Assembly: GCA_001771505.1 (NCBI GenBank)
Contig: MEUA01000028.1
Location: forward strand, 1-46,397
Length of the DNA stretch: 46,397 bases
DNA from: a candidate division WOR-1 bacterium RIFOXYB2_FULL_36_35
Lineage (GTDB): Bacteria; Margulisbacteria; WOR-1; XYC2-FULL-46-14; XYC2-FULL-37-10
Reading direction: 5' to 3'
Part shown: one piece after another, positions 28,351 to 36,696 of the stretch
Numbering within the stretch: position 1 is the stretch's first letter
How the letters are laid out: the number at the start of each line of letters is the position of its first letter
Translations under genes and position numbers: made by a program
Notes under the pieces: generated by a model
Told to the model about the DNA's origin: nothing
What the model saw: only the letters and a program-made list of their open reading frames with translations
The model's database searches: none

Positions 28351-29157
28351 ATGATAACCTATTCAGCAGGAGTAGTTTCTACTCCTGCAGCAAGAACAAC
28401 CCTTGCAACTACAGCGCTTACTTTCGCAAAAGGCTATTTTGACAGGCACGAATATCGAAGCGCTTTAAGTTTTTTATTGTCTGTGGATGTAGGGCAATGG
28501 GATTATCCTAATTTTAGAACTGTTATAAAATGTTACTATCTCCTTGAAGAATATGAGAATGCCTTGCGTTATTCGGAAATTTCTTTAAAAAGATTTCCTG
28601 ATATGGCTATTCATTCTGATACTTCTGATATTTTAAGACATTTAGGCAGACATAGCGAGGCAGATAATTTCGAGCAAAGACAGTTAAAACTTCTTTATGA
28701 ATCTCCCGACCAAAAGTCAAGAGAAGTTGTAAGCGCTAAAGTAAAATCTTGTCTACGTTTTGGTTTTATATTAAAGGATAAAAGGAGTGGGAATCCGACC
28801 GGAGATAAGTGTGAAGCAATGAGATATTTTATAGAAGCATATGATATCCAGAGGCATATATACAGGCATGAAAAAGTTATAAGAATCTTTAATGGGCTTG
28901 TTTTTGCGATGCAGGAACTGTCTACACTGAGATTTTTTGATGATTTTATATCACGGCAATCAAAAAATAGGGAGACATTTTTGACGGCTTTCAAGTTGGC
29001 TGAGAGCATAATGACTGAAGCGTTAAAAGATTTCAATATGAAAAAAAGAGGAATACCGCAAGAATCCCAGAATGAATTTCTCAGAGCGCTTCACGCCTTC
29101 AAATTAATTCAGGAGAGAATAAAACAAATAGAAACAATTCCCTCAATAGCAGCATAA
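28351..29157 (+). CDS. Hypothetical TPR-like helical protein
   Basis: 268 residues from ATG 28351. An in-frame start at 28294 would place the boxes inside the gene. TPR-like helices are visible: 'AKGYFDRHEYRSALSFLLSV', 'CYYLLEEYENALRYSEISLK' and 'ILRHLGRHSEADNFE'. There is no signal peptide and no clear Shine-Dalgarno. It shares the upstream REP head and the AAATTT/CGATAT boxes with the larger helical protein at 14936. I suspect the two belong to one lineage-specific family or regulon, although their sequences are not clearly alignable by eye. Confidence 0.7.
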   Translation: MITYSAGVVSTPAARTTLATTALTFAKGYFDRHEYRSALSFLLSVDVGQWDYPNFRTVIKCYYLLEEYENALRYSEISLKRFPDMAIHSDTSDILRHLGRHSEADNFEQRQLKLLYESPDQKSREVVSAKVKSCLRFGFILKDKRSGNPTGDKCEAMRYFIEAYDIQRHIYRHEKVIRIFNGLVFAMQELSTLRFFDDFISRQSKNRETFLTAFKLAESIMTEALKDFNMKKRGIPQESQNEFLRALHAFKLIQERIKQIETIPSIAA

Positions 29158-29170
29158 AGCCCAAATAGGC

Positions 29171-29199
29171 TTGACACAAAAGAGTAGACAATATAATAT
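29171..29199 (+). promoter_or_regulatory. Promoter of the DUF5678-like gene
   Basis: TTGACA (29171-29176) and TAATAT (29194-29199) are 17 bp apart, or TATAAT (29192) at 15 bp. The TTG of the -35 box is in frame with the gene and could be misread as its start. Confidence 0.65.
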
Positions 29200-29218
29200 A
29201 AAAGCAGGTGTTTTACAT

Positions 29219-29497
29219 ATGGATAATTTGAATCCTTCGACTATTGCGCAGAAAGGTGAAAAAATTTATCAGGAAAAATATAAGCAACTTCTTGAAAAAA
29301 GTGATTTTGGACAATATGTTGCCATTGATATTGAAACAGAAACTTATTATTTAGGAAAAACTGCCGAGGAAGCTTTGGAAAAAGCAAAAGAAAGCAATCC
29401 GCAAAAAATCTTTCATCTTATAAAAATCGGTTCAGAGGGGATATTTAAAGTTGCATGGACTTTAGATAATAAATTGGAAGATGCCTGGCATTTTTGA
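29219..29497 (+). CDS. Small DUF5678-like protein
   Basis: 92 residues from ATG 29219; a longer frame start at the -35 box is rejected. The core 'FGQYVAIDIETETYYLGKTA' followed by EEALEKAKE resembles the DUF5678 group, small proteins often encoded next to a retropepsin-like clan AA protease or in toxin-antitoxin-like pairs. The next gene is indeed a remnant of such a protease. The spacing before the ATG (GCAGGTG) gives only a weak Shine-Dalgarno. Function unknown; the family call is from motif memory. Confidence 0.7.
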   Translation: MDNLNPSTIAQKGEKIYQEKYKQLLEKSDFGQYVAIDIETETYYLGKTAEEALEKAKESNPQKIFHLIKIGSEGIFKVAWTLDNKLEDAWHF

Positions 29498-29739
29498 TCA
29501 ACGAAATCATCCTGGAATCTGCGCTTGTTTTGGCAAGTACTGCAACTTATACTTTAGCAGATGGCAGACCGTCTACTACTTTATTATGCAGGGGGACTGT
29601 AGAGATAGAAAATATCAAATTATTTGGCTTGATCTCAATTTTTCCTGGGGATGATCTTTTAATAGGGGTTGAACTTTTAAAAAGATTGAACAAAAAATTT
29701 ATTTTAGATTTTCCCAATAATAAAATTGAGTTCATCTAA
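29494..29739 (+). pseudogene. Truncated retropepsin-like clan AA aspartic protease
   Basis: 81 residues with a TTG start overlapping the upstream stop. 'YTLADGRPSTTLLCRGTVEI' and 'ISIFPGDDLLIGVELLKRL' followed by DFPNNKIEF match the C-terminal half of small bacterial clan AA aspartic proteases (LADG, then G-D-D-xLIGxxLL). The N-terminal half with the catalytic DTG/DSG motif is missing and not found in another frame upstream. I read it as a remnant, although translation by coupling to the preceding gene is possible. Confidence 0.65.
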
Positions 29740-29751
29740 ATAAAAAACTCC

Positions 29752-29783
29752 AAAAGAGCCCAAACAACGGCTTGGGCTCTTTT
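29752..29783 (+). terminator. Bidirectional Rho-independent terminator
   Basis: AAAAGAGCCCAA (29752-29763), 8-nt loop, TTGGGCTCTTTT (29772-29783). It is symmetric, so it can end transcription from the left and from the convergent gene at 29804. Confidence 0.92.
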
Positions 29784-29803
29784 AAGGTGTTAAAAAATAC
29801 AAT

Positions 29804-30223
29804 CTAATTCGGTCCGTCATCAAAAAGGAGTTCGTGTTCTATATGTGGATTACATTTTGATTTTGCATTAGAATATGCGATGTATGCGATGTCAATTGCA
29901 GTTGCTGCTTTTTCTACTAATGCTGATGTGCCACCGGTAGCCTTAATTACCTTGGCTTTTCCTATAACAATATTCACAAGCGCGCTATTCTTAGGATCAT
30001 CTAATGCCTTTTTACTTAATGTCCATCCTTTAGGGGTTTTAATAAATAGTTTTTTTGCATCTTTTGGTAAACCATTTTGACTTAAAAAAGCATTAATCTC
30101 TGAAGATGTCATATAACCAGAAGGCGGAATTGTATTAAATATTGTTTTCACTATTATTTCGTTAATCTTTTTTTGATCAGAATTATTCAAGATTAAGTTT
30201 GTGTTGTTGTTAATACCCTCCAT
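29804..30223 (-). CDS. Hypothetical small protein
   Basis: 139 residues. AGGAGGTGAT lies a few bases before ATG 30223. The N-terminus is Asn-rich (EGINNNTNLILNNSDQKK), followed by a helical region and a basic 'IKTPKGWTLSKKALDDPKNS'-type segment. No family or signal peptide is recognised. It is divergent from the MNT-HEPN pair and convergent on the terminator at 29752. Confidence 0.72.
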   Translation of the reverse strand: MEGINNNTNLILNNSDQKKINEIIVKTIFNTIPPSGYMTSSEINAFLSQNGLPKDAKKLFIKTPKGWTLSKKALDDPKNSALVNIVIGKAKVIKATGGTSALVEKAATAIDIAYIAYSNAKSKCNPHIEHELLFDDGPN

Positions 30224-30263
30224 CGTTCCATATCACCTCCTGAAACTCTTCAATTTCTATATT

Positions 30264-30293
30264 ATTATAGTTTTTTTTTTTTTGAAATTTCAT
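30264..30293 (-). promoter_or_regulatory. Promoter of the small gene at 29804
   Basis: On the minus strand, ATGAAA (30293-30288), 18-bp spacer containing an A-tract, TATAAT (30269-30264). The -35 lies within TTGAAATTTCAT, a near-palindrome that resembles the -35 region of the leu promoters. Confidence 0.6.
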
Positions 30294-30333
30294 CTTATTT
30301 TTGATTTGCGGCTGTGGTAGAATAAAAGAGACT

Positions 30334-30669
30334 ATGAAAAAAAAGCTTAATAAAAAAGATATATTTAAATTAATAAGAACAATAGTAGATAAATCTATCA
30401 ATAGAGTTAAACCTCAAAAAGTTATTTTGTTTGGTTCTTACGCTTACGGGAATCCTAATAATGATAGTGATGTTGATTTGTTATTTATAAAAAACACAAA
30501 ACAATCTAATTTAGAAAAACATCGTTTTGTAAGCAGTAGAATTGACCATGTTTTGCCCCTTGATATTTTAGTAAAGACTGATTTTGAAGTAGATAAAAGG
30601 CTTAAAATGGGAGACCCTTTTTATAAAGAGATAATTAAAAAAGGCAGAGTATTATATGAATCTACCTAA
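30334..30669 (+). CDS. MNT-type nucleotidyltransferase (antitoxin-like)
   Basis: 111 residues from ATG 30334. The minimal nucleotidyltransferase signature GS...SDVDLLF is complete ('VILFGSYAYGNPNNDSDVDL'). Such proteins pair with HEPN partners. In characterised MntA/HepT systems the MNT protein AMPylates the HEPN toxin. Its 3' end overlaps the HEPN gene by 14 bp. An extended -10 (TGGTAGAAT, 30315-30323) lies just upstream, so the mRNA would have a very short leader. Confidence 0.88.
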   Translation: MKKKLNKKDIFKLIRTIVDKSINRVKPQKVILFGSYAYGNPNNDSDVDLLFIKNTKQSNLEKHRFVSSRIDHVLPLDILVKTDFEVDKRLKMGDPFYKEIIKKGRVLYEST

Positions 30670-31057
30670 TAAACAGCTTATTAATGAATGGCTAGAAAAG
30701 GCTTCCGGAGATTATGAAGTTGCAGTAGGTCTTTATAAAAGCAAAAGAAAGAAAAAAATATACTATATTATTGCTTTTCACTGCCAACAGGCTATAGAGA
30801 AATATTTAAAAGCCTTACTCATTTGCTTTGGGATCAATTTCCCAAAAACACATGATCTTCTCAATTTGCTTGATTTTGTAATAAAAAAAGATCAATTTCT
30901 TAAAGCCATAGAGCAACAATTATTGATTTTAAACCCTTTTGCGGTAGGATTCAGGTATCCCGGAGAAGATATAGATAAAGAAGAATTAAAAGAAGCTATC
31001 AAAGCTTTGAAGATATTAAAACCAATTTTATTGAAAAGGATAAAGGAATTTTTATAG
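30656..31057 (+). CDS. HEPN-domain protein
   Basis: 133 residues, all-helical HEPN fold with the usual 'IIAFHCQQAIEKYLKALLIC' and KTHDLLNLL, then FRYPG. It lacks the R-x4-6-H RNase motif that active HepT-type toxins carry, so an RNase activity is not supported. It belongs to the PF05168-like group that accompanies MNT genes. The trpE start codon follows its stop directly, so the biosynthetic gene may depend on this promoter. Confidence 0.88.
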   Translation: MNLPNKQLINEWLEKASGDYEVAVGLYKSKRKKKIYYIIAFHCQQAIEKYLKALLICFGINFPKTHDLLNLLDFVIKKDQFLKAIEQQLLILNPFAVGFRYPGEDIDKEELKEAIKALKILKPILLKRIKEFL

Positions 31058-32491
31058 ATGTTCTATCCATCAAAAGAACAATTCATAGAATTATCAAAAC
31101 AGGGTAATTTAATCCCCGTCTGCAAAGAACTTGTTGCAGATATGGAAACCCCTGTTTCCGCATTTAAAAAAATTACAGCATCTGCAAAAGGTGATGATTA
31201 CTCTTTTCTGCTCGAATCGGTCGAAGGGGGAGAAAATGTCGCAAGGTATTCATTCCTTGGAACTACTCCTCAAAAAATCTTCTCATTTGATGGCAAAAAA
31301 GACCCATTCTCCGAACTTGAAAAAATCATCACCCGGTACAAACCTGTAGTTGTTCCCAATATGCCCCGTTTCCACGGTGGTTTGGTTGGCTATATAAGCT
31401 ACGATGCTGTCCGATTTGTAGAAAATATCCCCGCTAAAAATAAAGACGACCTAAAACTTCCTATCGCGCAATTTATGTTGACAGATACTATCTTGGCTTT
31501 TGACCATGTAAAGCACAAAATCCTTATAATATCTAATGCTTTTGTCGAAAATAATCCTGAAAAAGCATACCGGGACGCGTGCGAAAAAATATCGGCACTT
31601 GAAAAGAAATTAAAGAAAAGTTTAAAAGGTGATGATTTTGAAATCCCATCAATGCCAAAGAAAGAACTGAAAATCAGATCAAATTTTACACAAAAAGAGT
31701 ATGAATCGGTCGTCGAAAAAGCAAAAGAGTATATCAGGTCGGGAGATATTATCCAGGTGGTTCCTTCGCAGAGGTTTGAAACAAAATTTGACGGTGATCC
31801 TTTTAATGTTTACAGGATTTTGCGGACAATAAATCCGTCACCATACATGTATTACCTCAAATTTAAAGACTTGAAAATAGTTGGCGCGTCTCCCGAAGTG
31901 ATGGTGCGATTTGAAAACGGCAAGGCAACTTTAAGGCCAATCGCCGGAACTCGCCCTCGAGGCAAAACAGAGAAAGAAGATAAATCATTTGAAAAAGAAC
32001 TTTTAGCGTCTGAAAAAGAGCGAGCCGAACATGTTATGCTTGTTGATCTTGCAAGAAATGACCTAGGTAGAGTTTGTAAAGCAAATACGATAAAAATAGA
32101 TGAGATTATGTCTGTCGAGAGATACTCCCATGTTATGCATATTGTAAGTAATGTAACAGGAGCGCTTTCCGATGACAAAAACGCATTTGACCTTATCCGT
32201 GCATCTTTTCCTGCGGGAACAGTTTCAGGCGCTCCAAAAGTCCGTGCAATGGAGATAATCGATGAGCTTGAAAATATAAAACGGGGACCTTACGCTGGCG
32301 CAATTGGCTACTTTTCATTCTCCGGCGAGATGGATACATGTATAACTATAAGAACATTGATTTTGAAAAATAAAAAGGCTTACATACAAGCAGGGGCGGG
32401 AATTGTTTCCGATTCTGTGCCAAGCGAAGAGTATCAAGAGACCTGCAACAAAGCCTCGGCAATGCTTCGTGCTGTAGAGCTTTGCGGGTAA
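31058..32491 (+). CDS. trpE: Anthranilate synthase component I
   Basis: 477 residues. It converts chorismate plus ammonia to anthranilate. The tryptophan feedback motif LLES with Ser54 and RYSFLG is present. The chorismate-binding core is complete: PIAGTRPRG, 'DLARNDLGRVC', FPAGTVSGAPK, GAIGYFSFSG. It begins on the base after the HEPN stop without its own visible promoter. trpG and the rest of the pathway are not here; rodA follows after 6 bp. Confidence 0.96.
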   Translation: MFYPSKEQFIELSKQGNLIPVCKELVADMETPVSAFKKITASAKGDDYSFLLESVEGGENVARYSFLGTTPQKIFSFDGKKDPFSELEKIITRYKPVVVPNMPRFHGGLVGYISYDAVRFVENIPAKNKDDLKLPIAQFMLTDTILAFDHVKHKILIISNAFVENNPEKAYRDACEKISALEKKLKKSLKGDDFEIPSMPKKELKIRSNFTQKEYESVVEKAKEYIRSGDIIQVVPSQRFETKFDGDPFNVYRILRTINPSPYMYYLKFKDLKIVGASPEVMVRFENGKATLRPIAGTRPRGKTEKEDKSFEKELLASEKERAEHVMLVDLARNDLGRVCKANTIKIDEIMSVERYSHVMHIVSNVTGALSDDKNAFDLIRASFPAGTVSGAPKVRAMEIIDELENIKRGPYAGAIGYFSFSGEMDTCITIRTLILKNKKAYIQAGAGIVSDSVPSEEYQETCNKASAMLRAVELCG

Positions 32492-32497
32492 GGCCTT

Positions 32498-33727
32498 ATG
32501 ATTAACCTCCGCATGCTCAAGCTTTCCGACAAGACCATATGGATTTGTATGTCTTTTCTAATAGCTGTCGGATTTCTTGCCATCTTTTCTGTAACGTACA
32601 AGACAGCCCTTAACGAAAATCATAGCGCTCTTTTTTATCTTTCAAAACAGTTCGGTTCTTTTATTGTTGGTCTTATTGGTATGGCTTTTTTTGCCTATCT
32701 GGATTATAACCACTTAAAAAAGATCGCGATTCCGTTATATATTGGAATGCTGGCTCTCCTTGTCTTTGTTCTTTTTCAGGGGACATCCGCTTATGGCGCG
32801 CAAAGATGGATTAATCTTGGGATTTTGTCTTTTCAGCCGTCAGAAATAACCAAGCTTGTTGTGATTATTGTTCTTGCAACTTATTTTACAAAAAGACAAG
32901 GCAAGTCCAATCCTTTGCTGACTTTATTTATAATGGGGCTCCCGTTCCTTTTAATATTTAAGCAGCCTGATTTAGGCACAGCATTGGTTGTTGCCGCAAT
33001 CAGTTTTGGAATGCTCATATGGGACAAATCATCGCCGATTATCCTTGCAATGATTGTAACCCCATTTTTGTCACTTATGTGTCGGCCAAATATATTATTA
33101 TGGTGTTTTTATATATTTATGGTTTGGTTCTTCTTGTATTTTAGTCGAGTTAAATTGTGGGATATGTTAATTATCCTCGGTTTAAATATTGGGGTGGGGG
33201 TTGCTTTCCCAATTATATGGGGATTGTTAAAAGAATATCAAAGAATGAGAATTATAGCCTTTTTAAATCCCGGAATTGATCCTTATGGTATGGGTTATCA
33301 TACAATGCAAAGTGTCATAGCTGTCGGCTCGGGTGGATTTCTTGGAAAAGGTTTTCTTCAAGGGACTCAAACTCAGCTTCATTTTATTCCTGAACAGCAT
33401 TCAGATTTTATATATTCCGCAATAACGGAAGAATTTGGTTTTGTAGGAGCTATGATGGTACTATTTGTTTTATTTGTTTTAATAAGAAAAGCTTTTATTA
33501 TCGCAGGTGAGGCAAGGGATTATTTGGGGGGGATACTTGTTTGCGGGGCGGCTATGATGATCTTTTTTCACGTTTTTATTTCAATTGGCATGGTTTTAGG
33601 GATAATGCCGGTTGTTGGAATCCCACTTCCATTTGTAAGTTTTGGAGGGACGGCGCTTATTGTGAACATGATACTTGTGGGGATTATCCAGAGCGTTGCA
33701 ATGAGGCGAAGGGATCTTATTTTTTAA
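32498..33727 (+). CDS. rodA: Peptidoglycan glycosyltransferase RodA (SEDS family)
   Basis: 409 residues, about ten membrane helices. It polymerises lipid II for the lateral wall with a class B PBP. Visible SEDS motifs are RWINLG (~103), FQPSE (~112), QPDLGTAL with the key Asp158, and the PEQHSDFIYS and GIPLPFVSFGGTAL segments near the end. The FtsW alternative cannot be excluded; RodA is favoured by length and motifs. PBP2/mreBCD are not nearby. It follows trpE by 6 bp. Confidence 0.92.
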   Translation: MINLRMLKLSDKTIWICMSFLIAVGFLAIFSVTYKTALNENHSALFYLSKQFGSFIVGLIGMAFFAYLDYNHLKKIAIPLYIGMLALLVFVLFQGTSAYGAQRWINLGILSFQPSEITKLVVIIVLATYFTKRQGKSNPLLTLFIMGLPFLLIFKQPDLGTALVVAAISFGMLIWDKSSPIILAMIVTPFLSLMCRPNILLWCFYIFMVWFFLYFSRVKLWDMLIILGLNIGVGVAFPIIWGLLKEYQRMRIIAFLNPGIDPYGMGYHTMQSVIAVGSGGFLGKGFLQGTQTQLHFIPEQHSDFIYSAITEEFGFVGAMMVLFVLFVLIRKAFIIAGEARDYLGGILVCGAAMMIFFHVFISIGMVLGIMPVVGIPLPFVSFGGTALIVNMILVGIIQSVAMRRRDLIF

Positions 33728-33741
33728 ACGTTGTCAAAAAA

Positions 33742-34746
33742 TTAGTCGGGTACGATTTGGCTTAAAAGCTCTCTTGCTTTTTTATTTTCCGGATCAATTG
33801 CAATAACTTTATTTAAATCAGTTATAACTTCAGGCAGATAGGAATTATCCATTTCTCTTAAAATAACTAAATTTACTATCACGACGGCCCTGTTAAAATA
33901 AGCTTCAGCTTTTGTGTCTTTTGTACAATAAGGATCCAATTTAATAGATTGATTAAAATCATCCAAAGCCCCATGATAATCTTGTTGATTCATTCTGGCC
34001 GCTCCTCTATATAAATAAACCAGTGAATTCTTTTGATCTAGTAAGATTGCTTTATTAAATAATGTTATTGCCGCTTCATTGTTGTGAGACATAAAACAAG
34101 AAAGCCCAAAACCAATGTAATTTCCTGCGCTGTTTGGATCCAAACTTATTGCTTGTTTAAAGTGTTTTTCAGTATTTTCAGAATTTCCTGCATAACCATA
34201 TGCTGTCCCTAACCAATAGTCTATTTTGTAATAATCGGGATTTTTATTTTTAATCTCTATGAAAAAAGGTATAGCTTCTTTGTATTTTCCACTAAAAAAG
34301 TTTGCAACACCAAAATTCCCTATTATATCCAAATCATTTCCTAAAAGTTTTTTAGCCTTGTTAAGATCAGGGAAGGCTTTTTGAGGGGTGCTTTTTATAT
34401 AAAGATAAGCACATGCTCTATTAAAGTAAGCCAAACCTAATATTCCATTTTCATCCAAGCGTTTTTCTTTTTCGTTTTTAAACATAGGGTTGTGGGAAAA
34501 CTCATTTTTTGTTGTAGTAGAGATTTTTCCTGTATCTATAGTGTAAGTTGTTTTTCCATCCGTATAACGGCAAAAAACATGTTTTGGCAGTTTATATATA
34601 TCTATTTTGTAACCCAAAGATTTGGATAGTGCGAGTAAAAGCAAGGCATACGTATCACAAACAATATTTTTTTTTGCCAAAGACTGAAGAAGAAGCGATT
34701 TGCTTACTGCATCTTCGCCTGAAACATTAATCCCTTTTTCTTTCAA
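33742..34746 (-). pseudogene. Transglutaminase-like/TPR protein, 5' part separated by frameshift
   Basis: The visible 334 residues start only with TTG, with no Shine-Dalgarno, while the frame stays open to about 34818. The N-terminal domain has a SirB1/transglutaminase-like triad: Cys in NIVCDTYALLLLAL, His in PKHVFCRY, Asp in YTIDTG. Four or more TPRs follow ('FNRACAYLYIKSTPQKAFPD', 'GTAYGYAGNSENTEKHFKQA', 'YRGAARMNQQDYHGALDDFN'). A +1 shift at the A10 run (34802-34811) joins it exactly to the EF-hand gene upstream. It is either a pseudogene, an assembly indel, or a slippage-expressed gene. Confidence 0.7.
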
Positions 34747-34795
34747 CAGGTCATTTATAAGCTTAAATATATCTATTCCTTTAATCTTTTTTTCT

Positions 34796-35146
34796 TTAAT
34801 CTTTTTTTTTTGCTTCAGTTAATATATCTAAAAGGATGTTATAGCCTTTTTGTGTGTCGGGAAAAGAGACGACCTCAGACTCCAACATAAATATTTTATT
34901 AATAATAGATGGAAATAGGCCATTGTCAGGCAAAGCTAATCCTTCTATCTCTTTTTCTATGTAAGGCCTGTTGTTTTGAATAAAATCCCAATATTCCTTG
35001 TCTGTTCTTTTTCCATTGCCGTCTGAATCTAATTTTTCGCTATTTTCAATTTTCCCGTTTTTATTAAAATCAAATTGGGCAGATTTTTGAATCTGAGGAT
35101 ACCCCCCCCATAAAAAATCTTGAGACCAGTTTGTTGTTGCCGCCAT
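34796..35146 (-). CDS. EF-hand-like small protein; probable 5' part of the transglutaminase gene
   Basis: 116 residues ending shortly after an A10 run (E-A-K-K-K-D-stop). A pair of calcium-binding-like loops is visible: DFNKNGKIENSE and DSDGNGKRTDKE. These fit EF-hand or dockerin-type loops. No signal peptide is seen (MAATTNWSQDFLWGG). Removing one A would extend it through KIKEKKIKGIDIFKLINDLL into the transglutaminase/TPR protein, giving a single product of about 470 residues. Confidence 0.7.
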   Translation of the reverse strand: MAATTNWSQDFLWGGYPQIQKSAQFDFNKNGKIENSEKLDSDGNGKRTDKEYWDFIQNNRPYIEKEIEGLALPDNGLFPSIINKIFMLESEVVSFPDTQKGYNILLDILTEAKKKD

Positions 35147-35167
35147 GTGATTTAATGCCTCTTTTAA

Positions 35168-35220
35168 CCCCGATTATTCATGGTAAAACCAGAAACTAAC
35201 CTGATCATGATAATTGGGGG
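35168..35220 (+). repeat. Degenerate long palindromic element (CCCCGATTATTCATG ends)
   Basis: CCCCGATTATTCATG at the left and CATGATAATTGGGG at the right form imperfect 15-bp inverted ends around ~22 bp. TTAA precedes it, but no matching 4 bp follows. It is likely an older or partly deleted member of the 71-bp family. Confidence 0.65.
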
Positions 35221-35294
35221 AACTATGTAAATAATACCTAAAAACAGATTGTACAAATAGTATTGATAAGGAGGTTTTGTTGACTTTTTTCTAC

Positions 35295-35324
35295 TTGTTT
35301 TTTTGTTTGATTTTTTGATATAAT
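35295..35324 (+). promoter_or_regulatory. Predicted promoter of the DUF3006 gene
   Basis: TTGTTT (35295-35300), 18-bp T-rich spacer, TATAAT (35319-35324), 16 bp before the ATG. The leader is about 10 nt, with no Shine-Dalgarno. Confidence 0.55.
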
Positions 35325-35340
35325 AATTACTTGCAACACA

Positions 35341-35574
35341 ATGAAGCAAGATATAAAATTTAAAGCATTAATAGATCGTATAGAGGGAGATAAAGCTGTT
35401 GTTTTACTGGGAGAAGAAGATGAGGCAACAGTCTATTTTCCTATTCAATTTTTACCTCAAAGCATTAAAGAAGGGGATATTCTTAATTTTAAAATAGCTG
35501 TCAAATCGAGAAAGACAAAAGAGGCTAAAGATAAAATTAGGGAGATGATAGAAAAATTAAAAGCAAAAAATTAG
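35341..35574 (+). CDS. DUF3006-domain protein
   Basis: 77 residues. The fold 'IDRIEGDKAVVLLGEEDEAT', PIQFLPQSIKEGDIL and a charged helix (KTKEAKDKIREMIEKLK) match DUF3006, a small beta-barrel domain of unknown function. DUF3006 is often encoded beside secreted or competence-type MBL proteins. Here it lies 8 bp before a short exported protein. No signal peptide. Start chosen because it is the first ATG after a good -10. Confidence 0.85.
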   Translation: MKQDIKFKALIDRIEGDKAVVLLGEEDEATVYFPIQFLPQSIKEGDILNFKIAVKSRKTKEAKDKIREMIEKLKAKN

Positions 35575-35582
35575 AAGTTTCT

Positions 35583-36062
35583 ATGCGTTGGATGATGTTT
35601 TTTCTACTCTTATTTTATTCAACCGGATTATCAGAAAATACCAATATAAAAAATGAAGTTCCTAGGCATTTTACGGTAAAAGTCTTAACGACTTCTTATT
35701 GGGCACATAAGGGAAGCGATTATGGCTGTTATCGGAGAGTTGCAAAAAATCAAAAACGCATAGGCAATTTTGTCGCGCTTAATTTTCTTCCCGGTGGAAG
35801 CATAGTCATGATTCCAGCTCTTTTTAAGACTACAACTTTTGAAGTTGCGGACACCTTTGGAGGTTCAGGCTTTGGATATTTCAAAGGTGAAAAATATTGG
35901 AAAGTTGACATCTTGAAAAACAAAAATGAGTGGCACGAAAATATTGATTATCCTATTGATTTATATGTTGTAAAATTCAACGAAAAAGGGCCTGTAAAAA
36001 ATAAAACAGTAAAAAACAACGCACTTTCTATTTTACAAAAAATCAAAGCAAATAATAAGTGA
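35583..36062 (+). CDS. Exported 3D-domain-like (double-psi barrel) protein
   Basis: 159 residues. A short hydrophobic N-terminus (MRWMMFFLLLFYSTGLSE) looks like a signal peptide. The core keeps the three Asp positions of 3D/MltA-like domains in 'TFEVADTFGGSGFGYFKGEK', WKVDIL and IDLYVVKF. 3D domains occur in lytic transglycosylases and Rpf-like wall enzymes, so a peptidoglycan role is plausible. The assignment is by motif pattern only. It is probably co-transcribed with the DUF3006 gene. Confidence 0.65.
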   Translation: MRWMMFFLLLFYSTGLSENTNIKNEVPRHFTVKVLTTSYWAHKGSDYGCYRRVAKNQKRIGNFVALNFLPGGSIVMIPALFKTTTFEVADTFGGSGFGYFKGEKYWKVDILKNKNEWHENIDYPIDLYVVKFNEKGPVKNKTVKNNALSILQKIKANNK

Positions 36063-36068
36063 GGGTAG

Positions 36069-36551
36069 TTATCTTTTTCTCTTGATATATTCGATAAGCC
36101 CGCCGGCATCAATCAGTTTTTGCATGAATTCAGGAAAGGCTTGGGCTTTGTAAATCTTGCCTGTTGTTTTGTTGGTAATATTTCCTTTGGCTAACTCAAC
36201 CTCAATTTCGTCTCCTTCGTTTATTCCGTCAACAGCTTCAGGAGATTCAAGGATAGGAAGACCTATGTTTATAGCATTGCGATAAAATATCCTAGCAAAC
36301 GATTTTGCGATAACGGCTGAAACGCCTGATTCTTTTATGGCAATTGGAGCATGTTCACGAGAAGACCCACACCCAAAGTTTTCGCCGCCGACGATAAAAT
36401 CACCTTTTTGCATTTTATTTATCCATGTAGGATCAGCATCTTCCATGCAATGTTTCGCAAGCTCCGCGGGATCGGAGGTGTTTAAATATCTTGCAGGGAT
36501 AATTAAATCAGTATCAATATTATCTTTAAATTTCCAAGCTTTGCCTTGCAT
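36069..36551 (-). CDS. leuD: 3-isopropylmalate dehydratase small subunit
   Basis: 160 residues, compact archaeal/HACN-like size. It forms with LeuC the isomerase converting 2- to 3-isopropylmalate in leucine synthesis; a homoaconitase-type role is possible. The swivelling-domain signature [15 protein letters not shown] is present, as is [19 protein letters not shown]. Its start lies only 6 bp after a strong -10 box, so its mRNA should be leaderless. It is separated from leuC by about 2.3 kb holding a sigma factor and an unknown gene on the opposite strand. Confidence 0.93.
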   Translation of the reverse strand: MQGKAWKFKDNIDTDLIIPARYLNTSDPAELAKHCMEDADPTWINKMQKGDFIVGGENFGCGSSREHAPIAIKESGVSAVIAKSFARIFYRNAINIGLPILESPEAVDGINEGDEIEVELAKGNITNKTTGKIYKAQAFPEFMQKLIDAGGLIEYIKRKR

Positions 36552-36557
36552 GCCTTA

Positions 36558-36586
36558 ACTATACCAAAAATCGGATGAAATTTCAA
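36558..36586 (-). promoter_or_regulatory. leuD promoter, leaderless
   Basis: On the minus strand: TTGAAA (36586-36581), 17-bp spacer, extended -10 TGG-TATAGT (36563-36558), then six bases to ATG at 36551. The expected transcription start coincides with the A of the start codon. Near-identical to the leuC promoter. Confidence 0.85.
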
Positions 36587-36696
36587 AAAAAATGATAAGA
36601 GTGTATGTGGAGTGAGGATACTTGGAGGTAAATAAATGGCTATTTCCCCATCACGGGGTTTTCTTGAATGAAAAAAAAGTTTTCCGATAGTATGAG

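Noticed and set aside
30656-31057. HEPN protein as an active RNase toxin
   Set aside because: The R-x4-6-H motif is not seen, so I describe it only as a HEPN partner.
36626-36670. Tiny frame after GGAGGT (M-A-I-S-P-S-R-G-F-L-E)
   Set aside because: Only 11 codons, no attenuator-like structure beyond a 4-bp CCCC/GGGG stem, and no gene to regulate on that strand until 36826, which has its own promoter.
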